DNA of 64,000 nt from Flavobacteriales bacterium (GTDB lineage Bacteria > Bacteroidota > Bacteroidia > JACJYZ01). Both the position numbers and the translations under genes were made by a program. The notes beneath the pieces are model-generated. The model did no database searches, was not told the origin of the DNA, and saw only the letters and a list, made by a program, of their open reading frames with translations. The DNA is taken from NCBI GenBank assembly GCA_020635855.1, contig JACJYZ010000003.1, positions 827,552 through 891,551 on the forward strand, given 5' to 3'. How positions within the stretch are numbered: the stretch's first letter is position 1; each line of letters opens with the position of its first letter. This document shows positions 1 to 9,600 of the stretch, piece after piece.

Positions 1-1
1 C

Positions 2-592
2 CCTGAGGTGCTTGCCAGGTATTATGCGGAAGGTAAAAACATTGTGGCCGTACTCGGCCATCATGGAAACTGGGAGTTGGCGTCCATTGCACTGAGTCAC
101 TTCGGGCCTCATCAGGCGGTAGCCATATATAAGCCGTTGTCAAGCCATATCTCCGACCGGCTATTTCATAAAATCCGATGCAGGTTGGGCTTGCAACTGG
201 TAACCATGAAAGACACCATGCGTCATTTCACGTCTAAGCACGAACGCCCGCATCTGACTATTTTTGCCGGAGATCAGAGTCCGATGAAAAGCGAGATACA
301 ACACTGGTGCCGGTTTTTGAATCAGGATACGCCTGTATACCTGGGGGCTGAAAAAATAGCCAGGAAGTATGATATCCCTGTGCTATTTGTGGAGATGATC
401 CAGGTAAAGCGCTTCTGCTACAAGTTAACATTACATAAAGTTACCGATCATCCGAAGGAAGAACCTACATTTGCCATCACAAATCATCATACCCGTATGC
501 TGGAGGAAGCGATCATGCGCCAGCCTGAACTGTGGCTATGGTCACATAAGAGATGGAAGCATAGCCCTGAGCACGCACATTCCCAGGTATAG
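2..592 (+). CDS. Lysophospholipid/lipid A-type acyltransferase (LpxL/HtrB superfamily), 5' end missing
   Basis: The open frame enters from the left edge, so the N-terminus (normally with a membrane anchor) is absent; about 196 residues remain, against roughly 290-300 for the full family. The visible part has the catalytic H-x4-E motif (HHGNWE, about residues 20-25 of the fragment) and the later GDQSP motif typical of LpxL/HtrB-like acyltransferases. Known: the family transfers an acyl chain to lipid A precursors at the inner membrane; in Bacteroidota relatives also acylate aminolipids, so the substrate is not certain. It ends 12 nt before a GT2 glycosyltransferase on the same strand, which suggests co-transcription and an envelope role. 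The GTG at position 8 is internal to the gene, not a real start. Confidence 0.85.
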   Translation, partial: PEVLARYYAEGKNIVAVLGHHGNWELASIALSHFGPHQAVAIYKPLSSHISDRLFHKIRCRLGLQLVTMKDTMRHFTSKHERPHLTIFAGDQSPMKSEIQHWCRFLNQDTPVYLGAEKIARKYDIPVLFVEMIQVKRFCYKLTLHKVTDHPKEEPTFAITNHHTRMLEEAIMRQPELWLWSHKRWKHSPEHAHSQV

Positions 593-604
593 GGTGATAG
601 ACAG

Positions 605-1663
605 ATGGATCAGATTGCCATAGTGATATTGAATTGGAACGGGTGCGGGTTGCTCTCCAGGTTCGTTCCCGGGATTGTTGCCCACAGCGACGGTGCCCGT
701 GTGGTGGTGGTGGACAACGGCTCTACGGATGATTCAGTGGCCTGGCTGAGCCAACACCATCCGTCTGTGGAGGTGATTCGTCACAAACAAAACCTGGGAT
801 TCACCGGTGGCTACAATGAAGCGCTTAAGCATGTTCAGGCCAAGTATTATGTGATCCTGAATTCAGATGTTGAGGTTACGCCCGGGTGGTTGCAACCCAT
901 GCTGGAGTGGATGGAAACAGAGGATCGGTTGGGAGCGATTCAACCCAAACTTCTGGCAGAAAAGCAACGCCACCTTTTCGAATATGCCGGGGCGGGAGGA
1001 GGCTTCATTGATAAGTACGGTTTTCCGTTTTGCAGGGGGCGTTTGTTTCAGGATATTGAAGAAGATCACGGTCAGTTCAATGATCGTCGAGAGGTGTTTT
1101 GGGCCAGCGGTGCATGTATGTTCATCCGCTCGGAAGCCTTTCATGCCGCCGGCGGTTTCGATAGCGACTTTTTCGCACACATGGAAGAGATTGACCTGTG
1201 CTGGCGCTTGAAGCGCATGGGGTACGCCATTGGTTATTGTGGGAGTTCAACGGTGTATCATATGGGTGGAGCTACATTGATCACCGGCAGCCCGCGTAAA
1301 ACCTACCTGAATTTTCGGAACAACCTCTGCATGCTGTTTAAGAACCTTCCTGAAAAGAAATTTGCACGTACCCTGATCATCAAGATGGTGTTAGATGGTA
1401 TCGCCAGTATCAGGTTCCTCCTCGAAGGGCATGGATTGAGTTCTTTGGCCGTGCTGAAGGCGCATCTTTATATGTATGGCCACATGAGGATGCTGCGATC
1501 CAAACGCAATGAACTGAAACGTCAAGCGAGCGTGAGTGAGGTGTCCAATGTGTATGGTAAAAGCATTGTTTGGACACACTATGTGATGCGCAAACACCGG
1601 TTTGATGAATTGGAGGCGGGCCGGTTCCGGGCGCCTGCAGAAGAAATCAGCTTGTCTTATTGA
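605..1663 (+). CDS. Glycosyltransferase family 2
   Basis: A 352-residue protein with a GT-A fold signature: an N-terminal beta strand followed by the nucleotide-binding stretch VVVVDNGSTDDS, an NSD motif (LNSDVEV, around residue 80) in the DxD metal-binding position, and an ED-type acceptor motif in GGFDSDFFAHMEEIDLCWR (around residues 184-202). The layout resembles rhamnosyltransferase-like GT2 enzymes that act on cell-surface glycans. The C-terminal 120 residues are basic and contain a hydrophobic stretch that may associate with the membrane. It follows the acyltransferase gene by 12 nt. Its 3' end overlaps the 3' end of aroQ on the other strand by 17 bp. Sugar donor and acceptor cannot be told from sequence. 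Confidence 0.88.
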   Translation: MDQIAIVILNWNGCGLLSRFVPGIVAHSDGARVVVVDNGSTDDSVAWLSQHHPSVEVIRHKQNLGFTGGYNEALKHVQAKYYVILNSDVEVTPGWLQPMLEWMETEDRLGAIQPKLLAEKQRHLFEYAGAGGGFIDKYGFPFCRGRLFQDIEEDHGQFNDRREVFWASGACMFIRSEAFHAAGGFDSDFFAHMEEIDLCWRLKRMGYAIGYCGSSTVYHMGGATLITGSPRKTYLNFRNNLCMLFKNLPEKKFARTLIIKMVLDGIASIRFLLEGHGLSSLAVLKAHLYMYGHMRMLRSKRNELKRQASVSEVSNVYGKSIVWTHYVMRKHRFDELEAGRFRAPAEEISLSY

Positions 1664-2072
1664 GAAAACTTTCGATACCGAGGCGGTAGGAATCCATCCC
1701 GAATCCCACGATACTTCCTTTGCATACCGGTGCTATAAGGCTCTCATGGCGGAATGGTTCGCGGGTATATACATTGGAAATGTGAACTTCAACCACCGGT
1801 GCCTTGATGGCGGAAATGGCATCCCTGATGGCCACGGAGGTGTGGGTGTATGCACCGGCATTGAGGATGATGCCATCCAGCGAGAAACCGGCTTCCTGGA
1901 TAAAGGTTACCAATTCACCTTCCACGTTGCTTTGATGGTAAGTGAGTTCAATCTTTGGAAATAGCTTCCTAAGCGCTTCCAGGTAGTCTTCGAAAGTTTG
2001 ATGACCGTAAACTTCCGGTTCCCTTTTTCCCAGTAAATTGAGGTTGGGTCCGTTGATGATGGCAAGTTGCAT
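1647..2072 (-). CDS. aroQ: Type II 3-dehydroquinate dehydratase
   Basis: A 141-residue protein of the usual size for the dodecameric type II enzyme, which converts 3-dehydroquinate to 3-dehydroshikimate in the shikimate pathway. Seen: the N-terminal NGPNLNLLGKREPEVYG motif with the catalytic Arg and Tyr loop, NAGAYTHTSVAIRDAI, and the substrate-binding VHISN followed by REPFRHES. The gene is convergent with the glycosyltransferase and overlaps it by 17 bp. Together with the DAHP synthase at 48.5 kb and the trp operon it belongs to aromatic amino acid synthesis, although it is not physically linked to them. A TTTG element lies 5 nt upstream of the ATG, similar to other very short leaders in this window. 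Confidence 0.96.
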   Translation of the reverse strand: MQLAIINGPNLNLLGKREPEVYGHQTFEDYLEALRKLFPKIELTYHQSNVEGELVTFIQEAGFSLDGIILNAGAYTHTSVAIRDAISAIKAPVVEVHISNVYTREPFRHESLIAPVCKGSIVGFGMDSYRLGIESFLNKTS

Positions 2073-2142
2073 GGGGGCAAATTACGAAAATGCGGTAAAC
2101 CTGCCTTACGGTTGTAGGTGTGAAACGAGAAAAGGGAGGGTA

Positions 2143-2475
2143 TCAGAAAATAACGACTTCCTTTTTCTTGGCAGTCTGCTTCTCTTTTTCTTCTTCGCCA
2201 CGGATCGTTTTGGTTTCATACTCAGCCTCGATCAGGCTCATCATCATCTCCTCTTCTTCGCCTGATAAACCGATGTACTGGATATTGCCGATCTGTCCCG
2301 ACTTGGTTATTGTGGATGCATGTTCCTGTGCCTGTTCCGGAACAATGTATTTGATTTCCTCCCCGAGTCCGGCGTCGCGGAACCCATAGTAGGCAACTCC
2401 ACCCGAAACCAAAACGGTGGCTGCAACCAGTGCTTTGATCTTTGTCATCCCTGAAGACAGCTTTAATGTGGACAT
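2143..2475 (-). CDS. Small membrane-anchored hypothetical protein
   Basis: A 110-residue protein. I place the start at the ATG at 2475 (MSTLKLSSGMTKIK), because a longer reading (to 2646) would run through the promoter and start of the divergent CoA-binding gene. Residues about 14-32 form one hydrophobic segment (ALVAATVLVSGGVAYYGF), so it is a signal anchor or uncleaved signal. The rest is highly charged, with an acidic EEEE stretch and a C-terminus rich in Lys and Glu. A TACATTTG box, matching the Bacteroidota -7 element, lies about 26 nt upstream of the chosen start. I do not recognise the family. Confidence 0.55.
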   Translation of the reverse strand: MSTLKLSSGMTKIKALVAATVLVSGGVAYYGFRDAGLGEEIKYIVPEQAQEHASTITKSGQIGNIQYIGLSGEEEEMMMSLIEAEYETKTIRGEEEKEKQTAKKKEVVIF

Positions 2476-2614
2476 GAGAATGTGATGCTGAGAAGCACCC
2501 CAAATGTAGGATTTTGGACAACCAATACCAAAATTCCATAGATAAAAGTTATGAGGAAGTATGTTGTTGCAGGCGAACAGATTGCATAACTTTGTGGAAA
2601 ACCCTTTGATCGAC

Positions 2615-2992
2615 ATGAAAGTTTTGGTACTGGGAGCCAGCCTCAAATCTGACCGTTATTCATACAAGGCGGTTGAACGCTTGCGTGCCGCCGGTTATGA
2701 AACTGCGGCGGTGGGTATGCAGACAGGAGCCATAGGAGATGTGGAAGTACTGACCGGTAGGCCTGAAGTGCCTGATGTGGATACCATCAGCCTGTATGTC
2801 GGACAAGCACATCAACCCGAATGGTATGATTACATCTTCTCTCTCAAACCCCGCAGAATTATTATGAACCCGGGGACGGAGAACCCCGAGTTGATGCAAA
2901 TGGCGGCGGAAAGAGGTGTTGAAACAGAAATGGCCTGCACCCTTGTGCTGCTGGCCACCCACCAGTTCGGAGGTCCGGAAAAAACGGTTTAA
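2615..2992 (+). CDS. CoA-binding domain protein (YccU-like)
   Basis: A 125-residue single-domain protein starting at the ATG at 2615 (MKVLVLGASLKSDRYSY). It has the Rossmann-type CoA-binding signature: a glycine motif LGAS near the N-terminus, SLYVGQAHQPEWYDYI in the middle, and MNPGTENPEL for nucleotide binding. Known: the CoA_binding_2 family binds CoA, but the physiological role is mostly undetermined. A TAACTTTG box 21 nt upstream of the ATG fits the Bacteroidota -7 element. The stop codon TAA overlaps that of the convergent anti-sigma gene within a shared TTAA. Confidence 0.85.
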   Translation: MKVLVLGASLKSDRYSYKAVERLRAAGYETAAVGMQTGAIGDVEVLTGRPEVPDVDTISLYVGQAHQPEWYDYIFSLKPRRIIMNPGTENPELMQMAAERGVETEMACTLVLLATHQFGGPEKTV

Positions 2993-4212
2993 CGTGGGGG
3001 CTTGGGGAAGATCACTTCCACCCCGGTTGAATCCTGACCGGCCTCTACGATCCATGCCGGCATGTCTTTCAATACTTTTTCAATGCGCTGACGGGCACCT
3101 TCCTCGGGCGTATCCTTCAACTCCACATTTTTTACATGTCCGGTGCCATCCAGCGTCAGCCAGGCGTGGAAAGCACTTGTGTTTGCCCGGTATTTGCCGT
3201 TTTCTGCCGCATCCAGGTGATCCCTGAGGTAGTTCTGCAGGGCTTCCTCTCCGCCGGGGAATTGAGGATAAGCTTCCCCCTTGTTGAATGTGTCGGCCCT
3301 ATTCATATACCCTTCCATTCGTGCACTTTTGTCGGCTATTGGTGCGTCATCCGGTTCAATAGCAGGGGCCTTGGCTTTGCGTTCTTTTGTACGCCCTTCC
3401 TGAGATTGATCGCCGTATACAGCTTTATCTAACTTTTCCACGGGAACAGAATCGGTCGTTTCAAAAATTTCGTCCAACCCTCCCAGCAAGGGTGTATAGT
3501 TATACTTGACATCATCCTCTTCTTCATGTTTCATTGGAGCAGCAGCGGGAGCCGTCTTTACATCCTGTGGAGCAGCCATTGCATTGCCTGATGCATTCTT
3601 TTTGATCACTTCCTGGTCGTTCAGATCAGCAGTGACTTTGAATGCTCCGAAAGCTTCTTCTGGCTTCGTTGCTTTCTCTTCCACAACTTCGGTTTCTTTC
3701 AGGGATCGGGTGTCGGTGCCGTTGTTGTTGGTCACCGCAAATGTTTCCTGGTCTTCGTTCAATTGGTTGGAGTCCGTTTCTATGTTTGCTTTCTCCCTCA
3801 TTGGTTCGGGCGGGTTAGAACGGAAGGTCGTTTCTTTCTCCGGCGTGGTAACCGCCAGGTTGTTGGCATCACCACCGATATTCCCGAGGAGATAGATGGT
3901 GGTAACGGATGTCACGGCGATGGCCAGGATGGCTGCTGCATATCGCAACCAGTTGCGTTTGGGTTGTGCGGGAGGTTGTGAAGCGAGTCCTTCGGCCAGC
4001 CGGTTACCGATTTCCGATAGGGCCCCGTCCGGGTCCTTCAGCATGGCCAGTCCTTCGGTGATGTCGCGGCACATGTCGCAATTCACCAGATGGCGCTCCA
4101 CGGCATGGGCTGCCTCTCCTTTCAATTCACCGCGGGCATAGGCTTCCAGCACTTCATGTTCGGGGCATGATGCATCCTGCTGCCAGAGTTGTTGTATGTC
4201 GTTGCTGTTCAT
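2989..4212 (-). CDS. Anti-sigma factor-like protein with zinc finger, one TM helix and TonB-type C-terminal domain
   Basis: 407 residues from the ATG at 4212, which overlaps the sigma factor stop as ATGA (4 bp), indicating translational coupling. N-terminus: a zf-HC2-like anti-sigma zinc finger with HLVNCDMC (about residues 40-47). One TM helix follows at about 88-112 (AAAILAIAVTSVTTIYLLG). A long low-complexity linker rich in Glu, Lys, Ala and Thr comes next, then a C-terminal region (about 315-405) beginning YPQFPGGEEALQNYL that resembles the TonB C-terminal domain. Inferred: it holds the ECF sigma factor at the inner membrane and senses a periplasmic cue through the TonB-like domain. An N-terminal extension to 4347 would lie inside the sigma gene and is unlikely. 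Confidence 0.8.
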   Translation of the reverse strand: MNSNDIQQLWQQDASCPEHEVLEAYARGELKGEAAHAVERHLVNCDMCRDITEGLAMLKDPDGALSEIGNRLAEGLASQPPAQPKRNWLRYAAAILAIAVTSVTTIYLLGNIGGDANNLAVTTPEKETTFRSNPPEPMREKANIETDSNQLNEDQETFAVTNNNGTDTRSLKETEVVEEKATKPEEAFGAFKVTADLNDQEVIKKNASGNAMAAPQDVKTAPAAAPMKHEEEDDVKYNYTPLLGGLDEIFETTDSVPVEKLDKAVYGDQSQEGRTKERKAKAPAIEPDDAPIADKSARMEGYMNRADTFNKGEAYPQFPGGEEALQNYLRDHLDAAENGKYRANTSAFHAWLTLDGTGHVKNVELKDTPEEGARQRIEKVLKDMPAWIVEAGQDSTGVEVIFPKPPR

Positions 4213-4787
4213 GGTCCTGTTCCCAGCAGGATGGCCAGGTTTCTTTTTCCGTTTTGAATATAGCTCTTCACCTGCTTCAGGTCGAATCCGGTTGCATCTG
4301 CCACCTCCTGGTAAGACTTCTTTTCCAGGTAGAAGAGTCGGATGCACTTTTCATGCTCCGGCTTCAACTGTTTCAATGCGGCTTCCAGATTGGTGAGTTT
4401 CTTTTCAAGTTCTCCTTTTTCATTGGGATGCAAAACTTCGGGAAGTTCCATAAGGCTGGGGTTGTTTTCAGGGTCCGATGTGGTCCTGACTTCCTTCCGT
4501 TTTCTCATCTGCATCAGGCAATGATTCTTTGCCAGTATGTACAGCCAGCTTTTGAGATGGGTGACCTCATGCCGGCGGATCTTGTCACCCAACGTCATGA
4601 AAATGTCCATCACGGCATCTTTGCTTTCTTCTTCATCTCTCAGGTATTTCATACAGACGCCCAGCAACAGTCTTCCGTGGCGGGCGAACAGTTCACCAAT
4701 CGGTGCCTGATCTTGACCCGAGCGGATGGCATCCAACAACTCGGCGTCGCTCAATCGTTGCAGAAGTCTGACATTACCTGATGGCAT
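4209..4787 (-). CDS. ECF-type RNA polymerase sigma factor (sigma-70 family)
   Basis: A 192-residue protein with the sigma-2 region (LFARHGRLLLGVCMKYLRDEEESKDAVMDIF, written in parts here: LFARHG near residue 33 and KDAVMDIF near 57-64) and a sigma-4 region near 135-180 (LKPEHEKCIRLFYLEKKSYQ then VADATGFDLKQVKSYI). This is the usual ECF size and order. It directs RNA polymerase to a regulon that cannot be named here. It is the first gene of a two-gene operon with the anti-sigma protein, overlapping by 4 bp. A TACCTTCG element, close to the -7 consensus, lies only 3 nt upstream of the ATG, so the transcript may be nearly leaderless. Confidence 0.92.
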   Translation of the reverse strand: MPSGNVRLLQRLSDAELLDAIRSGQDQAPIGELFARHGRLLLGVCMKYLRDEEESKDAVMDIFMTLGDKIRRHEVTHLKSWLYILAKNHCLMQMRKRKEVRTTSDPENNPSLMELPEVLHPNEKGELEKKLTNLEAALKQLKPEHEKCIRLFYLEKKSYQEVADATGFDLKQVKSYIQNGKRNLAILLGTGP

Positions 4788-4790
4788 AAA

Positions 4791-4798
4791 CGAAGGTA
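4791..4798 (-). promoter_or_regulatory. Candidate -7 box (TACCTTCG) of the sigma/anti-sigma operon
   Basis: On the minus strand TACCTTCG is followed by TTT and then the ATG of the sigma factor. It differs from the Bacteroidota consensus TAnnTTTG at one position. A clear -33 TTG was not required for this call. Confidence 0.45.
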
Positions 4799-4975
4799 CG
4801 GATTCGAAAACATTCCAAGCATTGAATTCGGAATTTGGAAAACGAAAAGTATTGATATGTAGTGTTTTGAGTAGGTTTGATCCAGTGAGAACGGTGAATT
4901 ATCAATACTTCCAATTTTGCATTTTACCCCTCCATGTTAGGAAATTATTATCTTGCGGTACATTCTACGGAAACT

Positions 4976-5524
4976 ATGGGTAAGGCTATCAAGATCGTTC
5001 TGGGTTCGTTTCTGGCTGTTCTGTTTATTTTCGCCGTGATCACACCATTTGTGGAAACCAAAAGGAAGGTGGTTCGTTCGGTGGACATCAATGTGCCTTC
5101 TGAAAAAGTATTTGAGCAGATCAATGTTCCCAGGAACTGGTTGAACTGGACATCTGCTGACAGCCGTTGTCCGGATACAAAGTTTTACTACAGCGGCAAT
5201 GTGGAAGGTCGCGACGCCAAACTGAGTGCCGAAAGCAAGACTTGTGGCAATGTTAGTTATCAGATCACCAAAAGCACGGTGAATGAGATTGTGGCTTTTG
5301 ACATCAACATTGAAAACTCCGGTATGCTGGGCAAAGGGTCCATTACCATTGATCCTGCTCCTTCAGGGGGTGTAAGGGTTGATTTTATCAACATCTGGGA
5401 TCTTGGCGACGTTCCGTTTTACAAAAGACTTTTTGCCGTGATGATGTTTGATTCGATGGTGGGCGGAGACCTTGAGCACAAGGCACAGGGCTTGAAGGCC
5501 TTCTGTGAATCTGCATCTCACTGA
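4976..5524 (+). CDS. SRPBCC (START-like) domain protein with N-terminal membrane anchor
   Basis: 182 residues from the ATG at 4976 (MGKAIKIVLGSFLAVLFIF). A hydrophobic helix covers about residues 5-23. It is followed by a polyketide-cyclase/START-like domain opening with the strand VVRSVDINVPSEKVFEQINV, and NWLNWTSAD, where this family has a Trp-rich patch. Known: SRPBCC domains bind hydrophobic ligands; the ligand here is unknown. The gene converges on tsaD and overlaps it by 7 bp. A start at 4934 is possible but would put residues before the anchor without support. Confidence 0.75.
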   Translation: MGKAIKIVLGSFLAVLFIFAVITPFVETKRKVVRSVDINVPSEKVFEQINVPRNWLNWTSADSRCPDTKFYYSGNVEGRDAKLSAESKTCGNVSYQITKSTVNEIVAFDINIENSGMLGKGSITIDPAPSGGVRVDFINIWDLGDVPFYKRLFAVMMFDSMVGGDLEHKAQGLKAFCESASH

Positions 5525-6537
5525 CCTACCGGCCAGCGCGCGGCGGGCACCGCATTCCAATCGGCAAATTCACCTTTCTTATACTTGATGTATCCGGCCA
5601 TGGCAATCATGGCTGCGTTATCTGTACAGAATCCGAATGCGGGGATGTATGTATTCCAATCCTTTTCCTGCGCTCTTTCCTGCATTTTTTTCCTCAGGTA
5701 CGAATTGGCCGATACCCCGCCTGCTATGGCCACATGCCGGATGCCCGTTTCCTCAGCGGCTTTTTCAAGTTTCTCTAACAAAATCATGGTGATGGTGTGC
5801 TGAATGGAAGCACAAAGGTCGGCCATGTTTTCTTTGATGAATGCCGGGTTTTTTCCCACTTCAGATTGCAGAAAATACAGGATGGATGTTTTGAGCCCGC
5901 TGAAGCTGAAATCAAACCCTTCCACACGCGGATGAGCGAATGTATATGCTTCCGGGTTCCCTTCGGCGCCGTACTTGTCCAACAATGGCCCGCCGGGGTA
6001 AGGCAGGTCCAGCATGCGAGCGGATTTATCAAATGCCTCTCCGGCGGCATCGTCAAGGGTTTGCCCGATCACTTTCATGTGGTATCCTTCCTCCACCAGT
6101 ACCAATTGCGTATGACCTCCGGAAACGGTCAGGCACAGGAATGGAAGGGGTGGTATCGGGCTTCCGTCGCGGATGAAGTGCGCCATCACATGGGCCTCCA
6201 TGTGGTTCACCGTAATCATGGGTTTGTTCAGTGCAAGCGCCAGTCCCTTGGCAAAAGACACGCCCACCAGCAGAGATCCTAGTAAGCCTGGCCCCCGTGT
6301 GTAAGCGATTGCATCCACATCCTTTAATTGTTTACCTGCAGTTTTCAGCGCGGTATCCACAACAGGGATGATGTGCTGAAGATGGGCCCGGGAAGCCAGC
6401 TCGGGCACTACACCTCCATATTGTTCATGTACTTTCTGACCTGCCATGATGTTCGACAGGATCTTGTCGTTCACCGACACGGCCGCCGAGGTATCATCGC
6501 AGGAAGATTCAATCGCAAGCAATGTCACGTCTTTCAT
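5518..6537 (-). CDS. tsaD: tRNA N6-adenosine threonylcarbamoyltransferase TsaD
   Basis: 339 residues from the ATG at 6537, the usual length for bacterial TsaD (about 335-345). It transfers threonylcarbamoyl from TC-AMP to A37 of ANN-decoding tRNAs, with TsaB and TsaE as partners. Seen: the N-terminal LAIESSCDDTSAAV motif, the metal-binding HMEAHVMAH (about residues 111-119), the ASKH nucleotide-binding elements including GGPLLDKYG, and the C-terminal AGGVSANSYLR. The longer reading to 6732 would overlap the start of the divergent tamB gene and is rejected. A perfect TACCTTTG box lies 4 nt upstream of the ATG, implying a leaderless or near-leaderless transcript. Confidence 0.97.
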   Translation of the reverse strand: MKDVTLLAIESSCDDTSAAVSVNDKILSNIMAGQKVHEQYGGVVPELASRAHLQHIIPVVDTALKTAGKQLKDVDAIAYTRGPGLLGSLLVGVSFAKGLALALNKPMITVNHMEAHVMAHFIRDGSPIPPLPFLCLTVSGGHTQLVLVEEGYHMKVIGQTLDDAAGEAFDKSARMLDLPYPGGPLLDKYGAEGNPEAYTFAHPRVEGFDFSFSGLKTSILYFLQSEVGKNPAFIKENMADLCASIQHTITMILLEKLEKAAEETGIRHVAIAGGVSANSYLRKKMQERAQEKDWNTYIPAFGFCTDNAAMIAMAGYIKYKKGEFADWNAVPAARWPVGQ

Positions 6538-6541
6538 GGGC

Positions 6542-6549
6542 CAAAGGTA
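6542..6549 (-). promoter_or_regulatory. Candidate -7 box (TACCTTTG) of tsaD
   Basis: A perfect TAnnTTTG match on the minus strand, followed by GCCC and then the tsaD ATG at 6537. The four-nucleotide distance places the expected transcription start at or within a few bases of the start codon. Confidence 0.6.
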
Positions 6550-6633
6550 TGAAATGGACCGGTGTTGTGGCCCTGTAACATACAGGTAGCGGCGAATTAT
6601 ATTCCTACCTTTATGGTGTTCGTTATACATGGA

Positions 6634-9600
6634 ATGAAGAAGCGACTTCGAAAATGGTTGATCGGGCTGGTGTTGGTGCCGCTGTTGTTGCTGCTCGGGC
6701 TTTATGGCGCCCTGAGGAGCCCGGTGGTTCAAACCTGGCTCGTGCAGCAGGTGGCTTCAAAACTTTCGGCAAAAATTGGTAAACGTGTGGCCGTGGAAGG
6801 AGTGGATGTCACTTTCTTCACCGGGGTGGTGCTGGAAGGATTGTTCATTGAAGACCAGGAAGCCGATACCCTTGCATACATCGGACGGCTGGAGCTCCAT
6901 ATCGGAGATATCAACCGTCACGAGAAGCTGATACATCTCACCGATACCCGCCTGGAGAACGGGATTATTCGGTTGCGAAGGTATGAAGGACAGGAGCAGC
7001 TGAATTTTCAGTTCATTCTCGATTCACTGGCCCGCCCGAAAGACACCACCCGGCAGGAAGGCTGGCGACTTGCATGCCCCGACTACCATTTGAAAGACGT
7101 GGATCTCGTCTACCGTGATCTGAACAAATACCGCCCCGATTCAATCGGAGGATTCAATCCGGCAGATGTGCACCTGCATCATCTCAACCTTGGGATGGAA
7201 GATGTGAATAGCGTAGAGGATACGCTTTCAGCGCGCATCCGGTATGCTTCTTTCAGTGATAAAAGTGGCTTCAGGCTTGATTACCTGTTCAGTGAGCTCA
7301 TACTGGCACCCAACAGATTCGTGCTTGGTCGAACGGAGGTGAGAACACCCGGTTCCTTTATTCGTTGTGATGCCGAAGTGGATTTCAAAGATCTGAAGGA
7401 ACTTCAGGAATTGGCGCCCTCACTTAAACTGAAAGCTGATTTGCAACCCTCGAAAATTGAGGCTGCAGATGTGGCTTACTTTGTTCCCGATTTATGGGGC
7501 ATCCACCAAAAGATAGAGTTGGCAGGGAACGTGTCCGGCAGGATATCCAATATCAAAGGCAGGGATCTCTCCGTGAAGCTTGCGACCGGAACATCCTTTG
7601 AAGGGGATGTTAGTCTCAAGGGTTTGCCTGACATGAAAGCTACTTTCATGCACATCAGCGTGAGTCGTTTCGTGTCTGACGCAAAGGATCTTGCAACCCT
7701 TCCGATTCCTCCGTTTTCAAGTGGCAAAAGATTGACCCTCCCAGCCTACTTCTCGCGTTTGGGGAGGTTTACATTTTCAGGCGACTTTACGGGATTTGTT
7801 AATGATTTCGTTGCCTACGGAAAACTCAGCACGGCCATCGGGAGCGTATCTACCGACGTTGCCCTGAAGAACCAGGAAGGGGTGGAGTACAACGGGAAAG
7901 TCAAAATGAACAGGTTCAACGTAGGGCGCTTTTTTGATGTGGCCGAATTGGGCGAGGTGAGCATGAACGTGAATGTGAACGGTCGCGGGTTCGATAAAGA
8001 TCATTTGAAAACGAACATGAAGGGAGAGGTGAGTAGCCTGGAGTATAAACAGTATCAATACAAACAATTGGCGCTGGAGGGTTACCTTGAGAACAGGTTG
8101 TTCGAAGGACGGTTCCAGGTGAAAGATGACTTCATAGATATGGATTTTGACGGACGGATCGATTATCGTGGTAGTCAACCCATATTCGATTTCGCAAGCA
8201 ACATCCGCAAAGCGAGCTTCCACCAACTCCACCTGGTGCCGGATGCGTATGCCATGGAACTTCGCGCGGTTGCCAACATCAACATGGTGGGTGACCACAT
8301 CGACAAGCTGGAAGGTGTGGTCAAACTGAACGATACGCATCTTACCAAAGACTCGGTTTCACTGGATCTGGGTGACTTGGTGCTAAAGACCGGCATCAAC
8401 GACGGAAAACGAAACATTGTGCTGCAATCGGATCTGGCCGATCTGGATGTAACCGGTTCCTTCAGCATCGCTGATATGAAAACATCCCTCATGCAAACCA
8501 TAGGCAAATACCTGCCTTCCATGGATGGCGAATCCGCCGGCAGGAAAACCGGAGTCCAGGATGTGAGGTTCGAAGGTGAATTAAAGAACCTGCAAGACCT
8601 GGCCTACCTCTACTTTCCTCAATTCGCACCGGGAAAAGGAACCCGGTTTCGCGGCGCCTACAACAGCGCTCAGCCCTACCTGGCCTTTCATATGGATGCC
8701 AAAGATGTGGATGTGTCAGGAAGAAAAATAGATGGAATGATGATCGATATGGAATCACAGGACTCCGGCATCTATGCCCAGATCAACTGTGATACCATTC
8801 ACATCTTGCGGAAACTTGGTGCAAGGCAATTGCACTGGGAGGGATTGGCCAATGCCGATACGTTGGATTATCAGCTCACGTGGGACAACCTCGACTCCGG
8901 TAGCTATAAGGGAAATGTGTCCGGTACGCTGGACTTTACCGCATACCCGAAGCTTGCACACGTGTTCCATAATACCGAGGTAACATTCTATGATACATTG
9001 TGGACAGTGGCACCTGGAAATTACCTCGTGGTAGATACCGGTGTGATAGAAGTGAGTCATATGGAAGTGAATTCCAATAGCCAGTCCCTGAAGGTAAATG
9101 GACGCATATCCCGCAACCCTTATGACAAGCTGCTTGTGGGTTTTGATGACTTCGATCTGCGCAAAACCGATCCGTTCCTGGAAGGAAAACTGATCAACAT
9201 CAAAGGTGTGATCAATGGGCAGGCTGCCCTATCCAATCTCTATAAAAATCCTGTGATATCAAGTAACATCGAATTCCGCGGGTTGCGAATCAACGACCAG
9301 GAAGTGGGAGACGGGGTGGTGAACAGCGATTGGGATCCCGAGGGGGAGAAGGCCATACTGAAAGGCCGCTTTGCAAGGAACAACATTCCTTCCGTGGAAT
9401 TTGCGGGAAACTATTTCCCCTTCGAAAAAGAAAATGTGCTGGACCTGGACATCAATATTTCCCATATCCGACTTAATCTGTTCAAAGATTATGTGAACGG
9501 ATTCGTGTCGGATCTGAACGGTGTGGCTCGCGGACAACTGCATATAGGCGGCAACTTTGTAGATCCGAAAGTGAACGGTGATCTGGAATTGCTGCACACT

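Noticed and set aside
4167..4781. 204-codon plus-strand frame over the sigma factor
   Set aside because: Antisense to a clear sigma-70 gene.
6538..6732. N-terminal extension of TsaD to 404 residues
   Set aside because: The added sequence has no similarity to TsaD and overlaps the divergent tamB start; the 339-residue form fits the family.
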